Below, piece by piece: positions 8,149 to 15,406 of a stretch of 26,339 nt of DNA (position 1 is its first letter; every line of letters starts with the position of its first letter). A model generated the notes under the pieces. That model ran no database searches. It was not told the DNA's origin and saw only the letters and a list, made by a program, of their open reading frames with translations. The translations under genes and the position numbers were made by a program. This stretch comes from an uncultured Ileibacterium sp. (GTDB lineage: Bacteria; Bacillota; Clostridia; Peptostreptococcales; Anaerovoracaceae). The DNA lies in the NCBI GenBank assembly GCA_902488835.1, contig CABTXQ010000015.1, positions 1 through 26,339 on the forward strand, in the 5' to 3' direction.

Positions 8149-8490
8149 ATGAGTGATTGCATTTTTTGCAAAATCGCGAATGGGGAGATCCCATCGGAAA
8201 TAGTGTATGAAGACGAATTAATCACAGTCTTTAAGGACGCCGGGCCAATGGCACCCGTACATGTTCTTATGGTTCCTAAGACTCATATATCATCATTGGA
8301 CGATATAAAGGACGAAAACGCTCCACTTTTGGGACATATGCTGCTGAAAATTAAAGAAATTGCAAAAATTCTCGACCTTAAAGACGGATATAGGGTTGTA
8401 ATAAACTGCGGAGAAGATGGACAGCAGACTGTAAAGCATTTGCATGTTCATATCTTGGGAAAGAGGAAGATGACCTGGCCTCCGGGCTAG
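8149..8490 (+). CDS. HIT family protein (HINT-type nucleotide hydrolase)
   Basis: Histidine-triad proteins of the HINT branch hydrolyse purine nucleoside phosphoramidates such as adenylyl-lysine. The protein has 113 residues, the standard HINT length. The triad is HLHVHILG with His97, His99 and His101. The N-terminus DCIFCKIANGEIPSEIVYED and the C-terminal MTWPPG are both hallmarks of the HINT branch. GAAAGGAGAG lies ~8 bases before ATG 8149. The gene sits between mtaB and mtaD, a common kind of housekeeping run in clostridia. The in vivo substrate is not known from sequence. Confidence 0.93.
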   Translation: MSDCIFCKIANGEIPSEIVYEDELITVFKDAGPMAPVHVLMVPKTHISSLDDIKDENAPLLGHMLLKIKEIAKILDLKDGYRVVINCGEDGQQTVKHLHVHILGKRKMTWPPG

Positions 8491-8517
8491 AAATAGGTAT
8501 ATTCAAGGGGTTAGTCT

Positions 8518-9810
8518 ATGCTGTTTAAAAATATTTCAATTCTGGACGAAAACTTTGAGATAAAAGACAATATGTTCGTTGCGACAGAAGGTGAATTTAT
8601 AACCTATATTGGTAATTCCTTCCCTGATGAAATGGACTATGGAGAAATATTCAACGGGGAAGGAACTCTTTTGATGCCCGGATTCTACAATTCCCATGTT
8701 CATTCACCTATGTCTCTTATGCGTGGATATGGGGAAGGACTGCAGCTTCATGAATGGTTATACGAAAGGATATTTCCATTTGAAGCTACACTTGCTGAAG
8801 AAGATGTCTATTGGGGGGCTATGCTTTCTATGGCAGAGTCTATGAGATTTGGAATAGTGTCAGGTAACGATATGTATTTTCTGACAGATGGCTTGGCTAA
8901 GGCGGTTATCGAAAGCGGAATGAAGGCAAATATATGTAGGTCTGTTTCGAACACGACTGGTTTAAGTCCACATAATGATCCAACATATAAAGAGATGGTG
9001 TATACCGATAAGACTTACAACGGTTCAGGCGAAGGGAGGGCGCTTGTTGATGCTTCACTTCATGCGGAATATACTAATGACGAACCTACAATCAGAGCAG
9101 TTGCAAATTACGCAGCAGATAATAATTTAAACATACATGTGCATCTCGCTGAGACCGAAAGAGAGGTCCTAGAATGCAAGAAGAGATACAAGGGGCTTGG
9201 ACCTGTTGAACTTTTTAATATTAATGGAGTATTTGATGCACCTACTATAGCAGCTCACTGCATCTTTGTTGATGATAAGGACAGGAGAATTTTCAAAGAA
9301 AAGGGAGTTACTGTGGCAAGTTGCCCTGTGAGCAATCTCAAACTTGCGAGCGGAATTTGCGATGTATGCAAGTTATATGATGAAGGCATTAATGTAACAA
9401 TTGGTACTGACGGAGTTTCAAGCAATAACAGCCTGAATTTCTTTGAAGAGATGAAAATATTTGGACTTTTGGGAAAGTTTAAAAGCATGAATCCGGCAAG
9501 AATGAAGCCTATTGAAGTTCTAAGGAGTGCTACGATTAATGGAGCAATAGCACAGGGAAGAGAGAAATGCGGAAGCTTAAAGGTAGGCAACAGGGCAGAC
9601 CTTATAGCTCTCGATATCAGTTGCCCGAATATGAATCCCCAAAATGACCTTATATGTAATATAGTGTATGCTGCATCCGGAAATGATGTAAGACTGACGA
9701 TGGTTGATGGAAAAATTCTCTATAAAGATGACGAATATTATACTCTTGATATTGAAAAGATTAAATTTGAAGTAGAGAAAAGATCTTCGTTCAAGAATAT
9801 AAATAAATAA
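8518..9810 (+). CDS. mtaD: 5'-methylthioadenosine/S-adenosylhomocysteine deaminase MtaD
   Basis: This amidohydrolase-superfamily metalloenzyme deaminates MTA and SAH to the inosine forms, feeding the methyl cycle and purine salvage. It has 430 residues. Expected metal and catalytic positions are present: His60 and His62 in NSHVHSPMSLMRG, His209 and Glu212 in HVHLAETE, His247 in AAHC, and Asp298 in GTDGVSSNN. The flanking N- and C-terminal strands form the small beta-sandwich typical of the family. AAGGGG precedes ATG 8518. It lies 27 bp after the HIT gene, within the same run as mtaB, which itself consumes SAM. Substrate breadth (MTA, SAH, adenosine or others) cannot be fixed from sequence. 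Confidence 0.85.
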   Translation: MLFKNISILDENFEIKDNMFVATEGEFITYIGNSFPDEMDYGEIFNGEGTLLMPGFYNSHVHSPMSLMRGYGEGLQLHEWLYERIFPFEATLAEEDVYWGAMLSMAESMRFGIVSGNDMYFLTDGLAKAVIESGMKANICRSVSNTTGLSPHNDPTYKEMVYTDKTYNGSGEGRALVDASLHAEYTNDEPTIRAVANYAADNNLNIHVHLAETEREVLECKKRYKGLGPVELFNINGVFDAPTIAAHCIFVDDKDRRIFKEKGVTVASCPVSNLKLASGICDVCKLYDEGINVTIGTDGVSSNNSLNFFEEMKIFGLLGKFKSMNPARMKPIEVLRSATINGAIAQGREKCGSLKVGNRADLIALDISCPNMNPQNDLICNIVYAASGNDVRLTMVDGKILYKDDEYYTLDIEKIKFEVEKRSSFKNINK

Positions 9811-9818
9811 AATAGATA

Positions 9819-10238
9819 ATGAGAATAATTGATAAAATAAGAAGTGAAAGAAAGAAGAAAAAAGATCCATTGTATTCGATGAAGTTTGGAAACAATCACA
9901 ATGTTGAAGAATTCCTGCACGGGTACTGCGATCTTTTTCTCGTTTACTTTTTGGAAAACACAAGAGGCTGGACAGGAAAGATTATGGTCAGACCTTCAAA
10001 TAAGATGATAATACATGCCTATGCAACTCGAGTTAATGAAGATGGTGAAGTTCTTTATGCAGATGCAAGAGGCGTTACTAATGATGAAAAAGAATTCTTT
10101 AAACCATATTGGTTTAGAAGCAAGGATGTAAAAATTCACGATATTACGCAAGAGGAAATAGAAAAATCTTTTATTAGAATAAAGGAGGAAGGGCTTGAAA
10201 AAGCTATTTCTGAATTGTTTGAATACGTATACTGCTAA
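9819..10238 (+). CDS. Conserved-looking protein of unknown function, possible Cys-His-Asp fold
   Basis: I do not recognise this 139-residue protein with certainty. It has no signal peptide and no membrane helix; residues 10-16 are strongly basic. HGYCDLF (34-40), HAYAT (66-70) and DARGVTNDEKEF (82-93) give Cys37, His66 and Asp82 in the order and local context of papain/NlpC-like catalytic triads. The same HG-x-C, HA and D-x-RG spacing is one I associate with small phage or plasmid proteins of unassigned function. The start is uncertain: ATG 9819 has no ribosome binding site and begins eight bases after the mtaD stop, suggesting coupled translation. An in-frame ATG at 9879 is the alternative. 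It is the last gene before the S10 promoters. The triad is inference. Confidence 0.6.
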   Translation: MRIIDKIRSERKKKKDPLYSMKFGNNHNVEEFLHGYCDLFLVYFLENTRGWTGKIMVRPSNKMIIHAYATRVNEDGEVLYADARGVTNDEKEFFKPYWFRSKDVKIHDITQEEIEKSFIRIKEEGLEKAISELFEYVYC

Positions 10239-10299
10239 ATAAATCAGAATTATTTTAAGAAACGCGTATATACGTGTTCGGAGCAAAACCCTATAATGC

Positions 10300-10328
10300 T
10301 TGAAAAACTAACATTAAAAAATTAAAAT
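10300..10328 (+). promoter_or_regulatory. Candidate upstream promoter (P2) of the S10 supercluster
   Basis: TTGAAA (10300-10305) and TAAAAT (10323-10328) are separated by 17 bases. The pair lies 55 bases upstream of the stronger P1 in AT-rich DNA, so it may be spurious. The stretch before it, 10239-10299, holds only an 18-bp palindrome at 10261-10278 that lacks a following T-run. Confidence 0.35.
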
Positions 10329-10354
10329 ACATCAAAATTATTTTAAAAAATCAC

Positions 10355-10383
10355 TTGCACAAAGCTTTTATGCATAGTATAAT
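10355..10383 (+). promoter_or_regulatory. Main sigma-A promoter (P1) of the S10-spc-alpha supercluster
   Basis: TTGCAC (10355-10360) and a perfect TATAAT (10378-10383) are separated by 17 bases. Transcription should begin near 10390. It is the only strong promoter-like element I find before rpsJ, and no comparably strong one is visible until 25949. Confidence 0.75.
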
Positions 10384-10389
10384 AACAAG

Positions 10390-10584
10390 GCTTGTCTAAG
10401 GCGAAGATGTGGGAGATTGCCGTGCTATCGGGGAACTTTCACTGAGAAATGTCCTCACCAGATGGGGGCGAAGGATCGCTTTATATTTTGTTTTGCTCAA
10501 TAAAGAGGGAAACGCACGAATAAGTGTAAGTAGAGCGAAATCCTGTGCAAGTATAGCGAAAACAGTACAAACGGAGGTTTAGAA
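10390..10584 (+). ncRNA. Structured 5' leader of rpsJ, candidate r-protein autoregulatory element
   Basis: The ~195-base leader is unusually long and GC-richer than the flanking intergenic DNA. It holds a hairpin in which GTGGGAG (10409-10415) pairs with CTTTCAC (10436-10442). A symmetric 4x4 internal loop follows, then CCG (10420-10422) with CGG (10429-10431) under a six-base loop. Next, GTCCT (10451-10455) can pair with AGGAT (10472-10476). Alternatively GCGA (10468-10471) pairs with TCGC (10476-10479), followed directly by a U-rich run at 10480-10494, which resembles an attenuator. GCAC (10514-10517) can pair with GTGT (10524-10527) or with GTGC (10545-10548). L4 controls the S10 operon through its leader in E. 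coli, so an analogous role is plausible but not shown. Confidence 0.5.
10528..10561 (+). repeat. Imperfect direct repeat in the rpsJ leader
   Basis: AAGTAGAGCGAAA (10528-10540) recurs as AAGTATAGCGAAA (10549-10561) with one mismatch, at a 21-base repeat period. The repeats lie just upstream of the rpsJ ribosome binding site, where protein binding would affect translation. Confidence 0.6.
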
Positions 10585-10896
10585 ATGAGTGAATTACAGA
10601 AGATCAGAATAAGACTTAAAGCATATGATCACGCATTGCTTGATAAGAGTGCTGCTAAGATCGTAGAAGCTGCAGAGAAGACGGGAGCTAAGGTATCAGG
10701 CCCTATTCCGCTTCCTACAGAGAAGGAAGTTGTAACGATAATCAGAGCTGTTCACAAGTACAAAGACAGCAGAGAGCAGTTCGAACAGAGGACTCATAAG
10801 AGACTTATAGATATTAAAGATGCAACTACAAAGACAACAGATGCTTTGACAAGACTAGATTTGCCTGCAGGAATTGATATTGAAATCAAGCTCTAA
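10585..10896 (+). CDS. rpsJ: 30S ribosomal protein S10 (uS10)
   Basis: S10 is a component of the 30S head; as NusE it also joins the NusB antitermination complex. The product has 103 residues, the standard length, and opens with KIRIRLKAYDHALLD. The family motif GPIPLPTEKEVVTIIRAVHKYKDSREQFEQRTHKRLIDI spans residues ~40-78 and confirms it. CGGAGG lies ~8 bases before ATG 10585. It is the first gene of the supercluster. In many Firmicutes it follows tuf, but here it follows unrelated metabolic genes and its own promoter and leader. Confidence 0.98.
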   Translation: MSELQKIRIRLKAYDHALLDKSAAKIVEAAEKTGAKVSGPIPLPTEKEVVTIIRAVHKYKDSREQFEQRTHKRLIDIKDATTKTTDALTRLDLPAGIDIEIKL

Positions 10897-10908
10897 CTCA
10901 TTTAGTAA

Positions 10909-10947
10909 GATCGCACGAGAGGGATAATAATCCAAACCGGAGCGATC
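10909..10947 (+). promoter_or_regulatory. Nested inverted repeat between rpsJ and rplC
   Basis: GATCGC (10909-10914) pairs with GCGATC (10942-10947). Inside it GGAT (10922-10925) pairs with ATCC (10930-10933) around AATA. This folds the 77-base gap into a two-stem element ending 21 bases before the rplC ribosome binding site region. No T-run follows, so it is not a terminator. An RNA processing or regulatory role is possible. Confidence 0.4.
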
Positions 10948-10973
10948 CGCTGTAAACAAAGTAGGAGGAAATT

Positions 10974-11609
10974 ATGAAAACGTTAATTGGTAAGAAGATC
11001 GGTATGACACAGATTTTCACAGAAGACGGTAACGTAGTTCCGGTAACCGTTATAGAAGCGGGGCCGGAAGTAGTTACTCAGGTCAAAACTGTTGAGGCAG
11101 ACGGATACAATGCAGTACAGGTGGGATACGAAGACCAGAAACCTGGCAGAATTAATAAGCCTGAAGCCGGACATTTTGACAAAAGTGGCGTAGAGCCTAA
11201 AAAGTATCTTGCGGAATTCAGAGTTGAAGACGGTGAGACATATGAAGTAGGACAGGAAATTACTGTTGCTGACTTCGAAGAAGGTTCAAAGCTCGATGTT
11301 ACAGGAATTTCAAAAGGTAAAGGAACTCAGGGTAACATCAAAAGACATGGACACAGAAGAGGACCTATGACTCACGGTTCAAAGCACAAGAGGCTAGTTG
11401 GTGCACTTGCAGCCGGAACTTATCCTTCAAGGGTGTTCCCCGGCAATAAGGCACCTGGAAGAATGGGTCGAGATAAGGTCACAGTTCAGAATGTTGTACT
11501 TATGAAGGTTATAGAAGATCGCAATATAATGCTTATCAAGGGAGCTATACCTGGTAAAAAAGGCGGAATTGTCAAGATTAGATATGCGATTAAAGGTCAG
11601 GACAAATAG
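10974..11609 (+). CDS. rplC: 50S ribosomal protein L3 (uL3)
   Basis: L3 is an early assembly protein whose loop reaches the peptidyl transferase centre. It has 211 residues, normal length. The start LIGKKIGMTQIF and the central loop HGSKHKR followed by GTYPSRVFPGNKAPGRMG (~137-164) are diagnostic. The latter contains the Gln/Lys-methylation region and the tip residues. TAGGAGG lies before ATG 10974. A 77-base gap separates it from rpsJ, larger than other gaps in this operon and containing an inverted repeat. Confidence 0.98.
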   Translation: MKTLIGKKIGMTQIFTEDGNVVPVTVIEAGPEVVTQVKTVEADGYNAVQVGYEDQKPGRINKPEAGHFDKSGVEPKKYLAEFRVEDGETYEVGQEITVADFEEGSKLDVTGISKGKGTQGNIKRHGHRRGPMTHGSKHKRLVGALAAGTYPSRVFPGNKAPGRMGRDKVTVQNVVLMKVIEDRNIMLIKGAIPGKKGGIVKIRYAIKGQDK

Positions 11610-11633
11610 TATAGGCAGAAAGGAGAAACTACA

Positions 11634-12257
11634 ATGGCAAAGGTAAAAATGCTGGACATGTCCGGTAAGGCTGTTGGCGAGATAGATCTATCGGATGCGA
11701 TATTCGGTATAGAGCCAAATGAGCATGCTGTACATGACACAATTAAAAATTACTTGGCAAACCAGAGACAGGGAACTCAATCTGCCAAGAACAGAGGAGA
11801 AGTCAGAGGCGGCGGACGTAAGCCTTTTAGACAGAAAGGTACGGGACGCCATAGGCAGGGAAGCACAACGGATCCATCTCAGATAGGGGGCGGAGTTGTT
11901 TTTGCACCTAAGCCTAGAGACTATAGTTACGCTGTTCCTAAGAAGGTAAGAAGACTTGCACTTAAATCGGCTTTATCAAGCAAGGTCATTGATAATGAAC
12001 TTATCGTTATAGATGATATCAAATTTGAAGCACCAAAGACAAAAGATATGATTAAGATGCTTGACGCAGTTAAAGCTGATAAGAAGGCACTGATCGTTAT
12101 GAGTGAAAAGGATGACAATGTAATCAGATCTGCATCCAATATCAAGGGTGTAAGGACAGCACTTGTAAGCACGATGAATGTATATGAGATTATCAATCAC
12201 TACAGTCTTATCCTAACAAAGGATGCTGCGAAAAAGATTGAGGAGGTGTATGCATAA
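11634..12257 (+). CDS. rplD: 50S ribosomal protein L4 (uL4)
   Basis: L4 lines the exit tunnel constriction and, in E. coli, represses its own S10 operon. It has 207 residues. The tunnel loop includes VRGGGRKPFRQKGTGRHRQGS at about residues 58-78, the usual L4 signature, followed by the conserved globular domain. AAAGGAG precedes ATG 11634. The TAA stop overlaps the rplW ATG by one base, indicating translational coupling. It is the natural candidate to recognise the leader at 10390-10584 if autoregulation exists here. Confidence 0.98.
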   Translation: MAKVKMLDMSGKAVGEIDLSDAIFGIEPNEHAVHDTIKNYLANQRQGTQSAKNRGEVRGGGRKPFRQKGTGRHRQGSTTDPSQIGGGVVFAPKPRDYSYAVPKKVRRLALKSALSSKVIDNELIVIDDIKFEAPKTKDMIKMLDAVKADKKALIVMSEKDDNVIRSASNIKGVRTALVSTMNVYEIINHYSLILTKDAAKKIEEVYA

Positions 12258-12547
12258 TGAAAACTGGTTACGATATTATTGAAAGACCTATCATTACCGA
12301 GCTTAGCATGGACCTTGCAGAGAATAAGAAATATCTGTTTAAGGTAAACGCTAACTGCAATAAGACAGAGGTAAGAAAAGCTGTAGAAGAAATCTTCGGC
12401 GTAGATGTTTTGAAGGTAAACATCATGAACGTTAATGGAAAGAAGAAGAGAATGGGCAGGACTCAGGGAATGACATCTTCATACAAGAAGGCTATAGTCA
12501 CTCTCACAGAGGATAGCAAAGAAATAGAACTCTTCCAGGGGCTCTAA
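12257..12547 (+). CDS. rplW: 50S ribosomal protein L23 (uL23)
   Basis: L23 sits at the tunnel exit and docks trigger factor and SRP. It has 96 residues, with DIIERPIITELSM at the start and the extended loop GKKKRMGRTQG around residues 61-71, as expected for bacterial L23. ATG 12257 shares its A with the rplD stop, and an AGGAGG motif lies ~10 bases upstream within rplD. The stop is followed after 21 bases by rplB. Confidence 0.97.
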   Translation: MKTGYDIIERPIITELSMDLAENKKYLFKVNANCNKTEVRKAVEEIFGVDVLKVNIMNVNGKKKRMGRTQGMTSSYKKAIVTLTEDSKEIELFQGL

Positions 12548-12568
12548 TAAAAGGAGGAATGTAGGAAA

Positions 12569-13402
12569 ATGGGAATTAAAAAATATAAACCGACTACTCC
12601 GGGCTTGAGAGGTATGACAGTTCTAACATTTGAGGAAGTAACTGCAAAAAAGCCCGAAAAGTCTCTTACAGTAACTCTTAAGAAGCATTCCGGAAGAAAT
12701 GCAAGAGGAAAGATTACAGTAAGACATAGAGGCGGCGGCACAAGACCTAAGTACAGAATAATAGATTTCAAGAGGAATAAGGATAACATTCCTGCAACTG
12801 TTAAGACGATAGAATACGATCCTAACAGATCAGCAAACATAGCATTGCTATTCTATGCAGATGGAGAAAAGAGATACATAATCGCTCCTGAGGGACTAAA
12901 GGTTGGAGATGTTATCTTCTCAGGTGCAGATTCAGATATCAAGGTTGGTAATGCACTGCCAATCGCCAACATACCTATAGGTACAATGATTCACAATATA
13001 GAGCTTAAACCGGGTAAAGGTGCTCAGCTCGTAAGATCTGCAGGTAACGGAGCTCAGCTGATGGCAAAGGAAGGAGAATACGCACAGGTAAGACTTCCAT
13101 CCGGAGAGGTCAGAATGGTAAGAGCAAACTGCAGGGCAACGATAGGTGAAGTAGGAAACGAAGAGCATGGAAATGTTCATATAGGTAAAGCCGGAAGAAA
13201 GAGACATATGGGAATAAGACCTACAGTTAGAGGATCTGTAATGAACCCTAACGATCACCCACATGGCGGTGGTGAGGGTAGAGCTCCTATTGGACGTAAG
13301 AGTCCTGTTACACCTTGGGGCAAGCCTACACTTGGATATAAGACACGTAAAAAGAAAAAGCCTTCTGATAAATATATAGTTAGAAGAAGAGACGGAAAGT
13401 AG
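12569..13402 (+). CDS. rplB: 50S ribosomal protein L2 (uL2)
   Basis: L2 is a core 23S rRNA binding protein needed for subunit association and peptidyl transferase assembly. It has 277 residues, standard length. The N-terminal GIKKYKPTTPGLRGMT, the SH3-like NALPIANIPIGTMIHNIELKPGKGAQ and the C-terminal MNPNDHPHGGGEGRAPIG, with the conserved His of the PHGGG loop near residue 230, are all present. AAGGAGG precedes ATG 12569. The gene is intact and fits the S10 order. Confidence 0.98.
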   Translation: MGIKKYKPTTPGLRGMTVLTFEEVTAKKPEKSLTVTLKKHSGRNARGKITVRHRGGGTRPKYRIIDFKRNKDNIPATVKTIEYDPNRSANIALLFYADGEKRYIIAPEGLKVGDVIFSGADSDIKVGNALPIANIPIGTMIHNIELKPGKGAQLVRSAGNGAQLMAKEGEYAQVRLPSGEVRMVRANCRATIGEVGNEEHGNVHIGKAGRKRHMGIRPTVRGSVMNPNDHPHGGGEGRAPIGRKSPVTPWGKPTLGYKTRKKKKPSDKYIVRRRDGK

Positions 13403-13416
13403 GAAAGGAGTAGACA

Positions 13417-13692
13417 ATGTCAAGATCGCTAAAGAAAGGACCATTTGTCGATGCGAAACTGCTAAAAAGAATCGAAGCGATGAATGAAGCCAATGAGAAA
13501 CAGGTTATTAAGACGTGGTCAAGAGCGTCTACGATCTTCCCTCAGATGGTCGGACACACGATAGCTGTTCACGATGGTCGTAAGCATGTACCTGTATATA
13601 TTACAGAAGATATGGTAGGACATAAACTCGGAGAGTTTGCACCTACTAGAACATTCAAAGGTCATTCCGGTGACAAGGTAGTTAAAAAGTAG
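13417..13692 (+). CDS. rpsS: 30S ribosomal protein S19 (uS19)
   Basis: S19 lies in the 30S head near the A-site tRNA. It has 91 residues and starts with SRSLKKGPFVDAKLLKRIE. It includes the S19 signature GHTIAVHDGRKHVPVYITEDMVGHKLGEFAPTR at about 46-78. GAAAGGAG precedes ATG 13417. Only 14 bases separate it from rplB. Nothing is unusual in it. Confidence 0.98.
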   Translation: MSRSLKKGPFVDAKLLKRIEAMNEANEKQVIKTWSRASTIFPQMVGHTIAVHDGRKHVPVYITEDMVGHKLGEFAPTRTFKGHSGDKVVKK

Positions 13693-13713
13693 GAAAGGAG
13701 AAGGTAAAGAGAT

Positions 13714-14109
13714 ATGGAAGCAAAAGCAATTGCTAAATATGTCAGAATGTCTCCAAGCAAACTTAAGCCTGTTGCTGATTTGGTAAGAGGAAAAGACCTT
13801 AACGAGGCATTGACAATTTTGAAATTCACTCCCGGTAAGGGATCAGAGCTAATTGAAAAGGTGGTTATGTCAGCGGCTGCAAATGCCGAGAATAACTTTG
13901 ATATGAACCCCGACAATCTATATGTCGCTGAGGTGTATGCTAATCAGGGTCCTACTATGAAACGTTACAGAGCAGGAGCTCAGGGCAGGGCATCTATGAT
14001 ATTTAAGAGAAGTAGCCACATAGGAGTAACTCTTAGAGAAAAAACTGAAATTACAGAAAAAGCGGCAGAAAAAGTAGAAGGAGGTTCACCTGATGGGTCA
14101 GAAAGTTAA
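13714..14109 (+). CDS. rplV: 50S ribosomal protein L22 (uL22)
   Basis: L22 has a beta-hairpin that lines the exit tunnel and is a site of macrolide resistance changes. It has 131 residues, about 18 more than the common 110-113. The core runs from AKAIAKYVRMSPSKLKPVADLVRGK to the RRYRAGAQGRA-type loop (here KRYRAGAQGRA, ~89-99) and HIGVTLREK. The extra residues form an acidic/Lys-Gly tail. The tail exists because the reading frame continues 17 bases into rpsC, so the rpsC ribosome binding site AAGGAGG lies inside it. Confidence 0.97.
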   Translation: MEAKAIAKYVRMSPSKLKPVADLVRGKDLNEALTILKFTPGKGSELIEKVVMSAAANAENNFDMNPDNLYVAEVYANQGPTMKRYRAGAQGRASMIFKRSSHIGVTLREKTEITEKAAEKVEGGSPDGSES

Positions 14110-14953
14110 TCCACATGGCTTAAGAGTCGGTATTAACAAGGACTGGAATGCGAAATGGTATGCTAACAAGAAAGATTTTGCCGATTTCCTTGTAGAAGAT
14201 AATGAAATTAGAAATTATATTAAGAAAAAACTCTATGCAGCCGGAGTAGCCAATATTCTTATTGAGAGACCTGCGGCAACTCAGATAAAGGTTACGATGC
14301 TTGCAGCAAGACCTGGTATGGTTGTAGGAAGGTCAGGAGAGGGAATAGACGAGCTCAAGAAAAACCTTGAAAAAATGACAGGCAGAAAGGTGGATCTGTC
14401 AATAGAAGAGGTAAGAAGATTCGAGCTTGATGCACAGCTTACAGCTGAAAGTGTTGCTCAGGCACTTGAAAGAAGAGTGTCATTTAGAAGAGCAATGAAG
14501 CAAGCAATTCAAAGAACCATGAAAGCCGATGCCAAGGGAATTAAGATTCTTTGCTCTGGAAGACTTGGCGGAGCTGAGATTGCAAGAAGCGAAAAGTATA
14601 GCGAAGGAAACGTTCCTCTCCACACACTTAGGGCAGATATTGACTATGGATTTGCAGAAGCAGATACAACTTACGGAAAGATCGGAGTCAAGGTCTGGAT
14701 AAATCATGGAGAAATTCTTGATAAAGGACTAAAGAGCCCTGTAGCAACAGAAAAGACAAATGATAGAAGAGAGAGAAAAGGCAGAAGAAACGACAGGCGT
14801 GATCGCAGAAGGTCGTTTAACAAGAGAAATGACAGACGCGATGCAAAACCTGAAGTAAAACCTGCAACAACTAGAGTTAGGAAGGCACCTAAGCCGGAAC
14901 CTAAACCGGTAGAGGCTGAACCTAATACCACCGAGGAAAAAACGGAAGAGTAA
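14093..14953 (+). CDS. rpsC: 30S ribosomal protein S3 (uS3) with long charged C-terminal tail
   Basis: S3 forms part of the mRNA entry tunnel and helicase of the 30S head. It has 286 residues. Residues 1-~212 are a regular S3 with a KH domain, including GMVVGRSGEGIDELKK near residue 79 and the C-terminal GRLGGAEIARSE domain. Beyond ~215 comes an Arg/Asp-rich stretch (RRERKGRRNDRRDRRRS pattern). A Pro/Lys/Glu-rich end follows, about 70 residues more than a 210-220-residue S3. The tail is low-complexity and probably disordered, and could contact rRNA or mRNA. The start overlaps rplV by 17 bases. Confidence 0.97.
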   Translation: MGQKVNPHGLRVGINKDWNAKWYANKKDFADFLVEDNEIRNYIKKKLYAAGVANILIERPAATQIKVTMLAARPGMVVGRSGEGIDELKKNLEKMTGRKVDLSIEEVRRFELDAQLTAESVAQALERRVSFRRAMKQAIQRTMKADAKGIKILCSGRLGGAEIARSEKYSEGNVPLHTLRADIDYGFAEADTTYGKIGVKVWINHGEILDKGLKSPVATEKTNDRRERKGRRNDRRDRRRSFNKRNDRRDAKPEVKPATTRVRKAPKPEPKPVEAEPNTTEEKTEE

Positions 14954-14971
14954 AGAAAGGAGAGGCTTGCC

Positions 14972-15406
14972 ATGTTAATGCCAAAGCGTGTAAAACGCAG
15001 GAGAGTCCACAGAGGCAGAATGAAAGGTGTTGCAACTAAGGGTAACACCGTGACATATGGAGAATATGGACTCATGGCAGAAGAATGTGCTTGGATTGAT
15101 TCAAAACAGATCGAAGCAGCGAGAATTGCCATGACCAGGTCCATTAAGAGAGGCGGAAACGTCTATATAAAAATTTTCCCACACAAACCTGTTACTAAAA
15201 AACCTGCAGAAGTTCGTATGGGATCCGGAAAAGGCGCACCTGAATACTGGGTAGCTGTTGTAAAACCCGGAAGAGTTATGTTCGAGATTTCTGGAGTAAG
15301 CGAAGAGAAGGCAAAAGAAGCATTGAAACTCGCTTCATATAAGTTGCCTATCAAGTGCAAATTCGTCGTCAAAGGACACGAACAAAAAAAGGATGGTGAC
15401 GAATAA
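14972..15406 (+). CDS. rplP: 50S ribosomal protein L16 (uL16)
   Basis: L16 helps position the A-site tRNA. It has 144 residues with the typical MLMPKRVKRRRVHRGRMKG start and RGGNVYIKIFPHKPVTKKPAEVRMGSGKG (~53-81), which holds the Arg of the central loop. ATG 14972 is chosen over the in-frame ATG two codons later because family members begin with MLMPKR. AAGGAGAGG is well placed for it. The TAA stop overlaps the rpmC ATG by one base. Confidence 0.97.
   Translation: MLMPKRVKRRRVHRGRMKGVATKGNTVTYGEYGLMAEECAWIDSKQIEAARIAMTRSIKRGGNVYIKIFPHKPVTKKPAEVRMGSGKGAPEYWVAVVKPGRVMFEISGVSEEKAKEALKLASYKLPIKCKFVVKGHEQKKDGDE

Noticed and set aside
10261..10278. 18-bp palindrome AACGCGTATATACGTGTT as a terminator after the orphan gene
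   Set aside because: It has no loop of useful size and no T-run on either strand, so it is not a credible intrinsic terminator. It might be a protein site, but nothing supports that.
10390..10584. tRNA gene or riboswitch in the rpsJ leader
   Set aside because: No cloverleaf, T-loop or known metabolite-riboswitch core could be recognised; a protein-responsive leader fits better.
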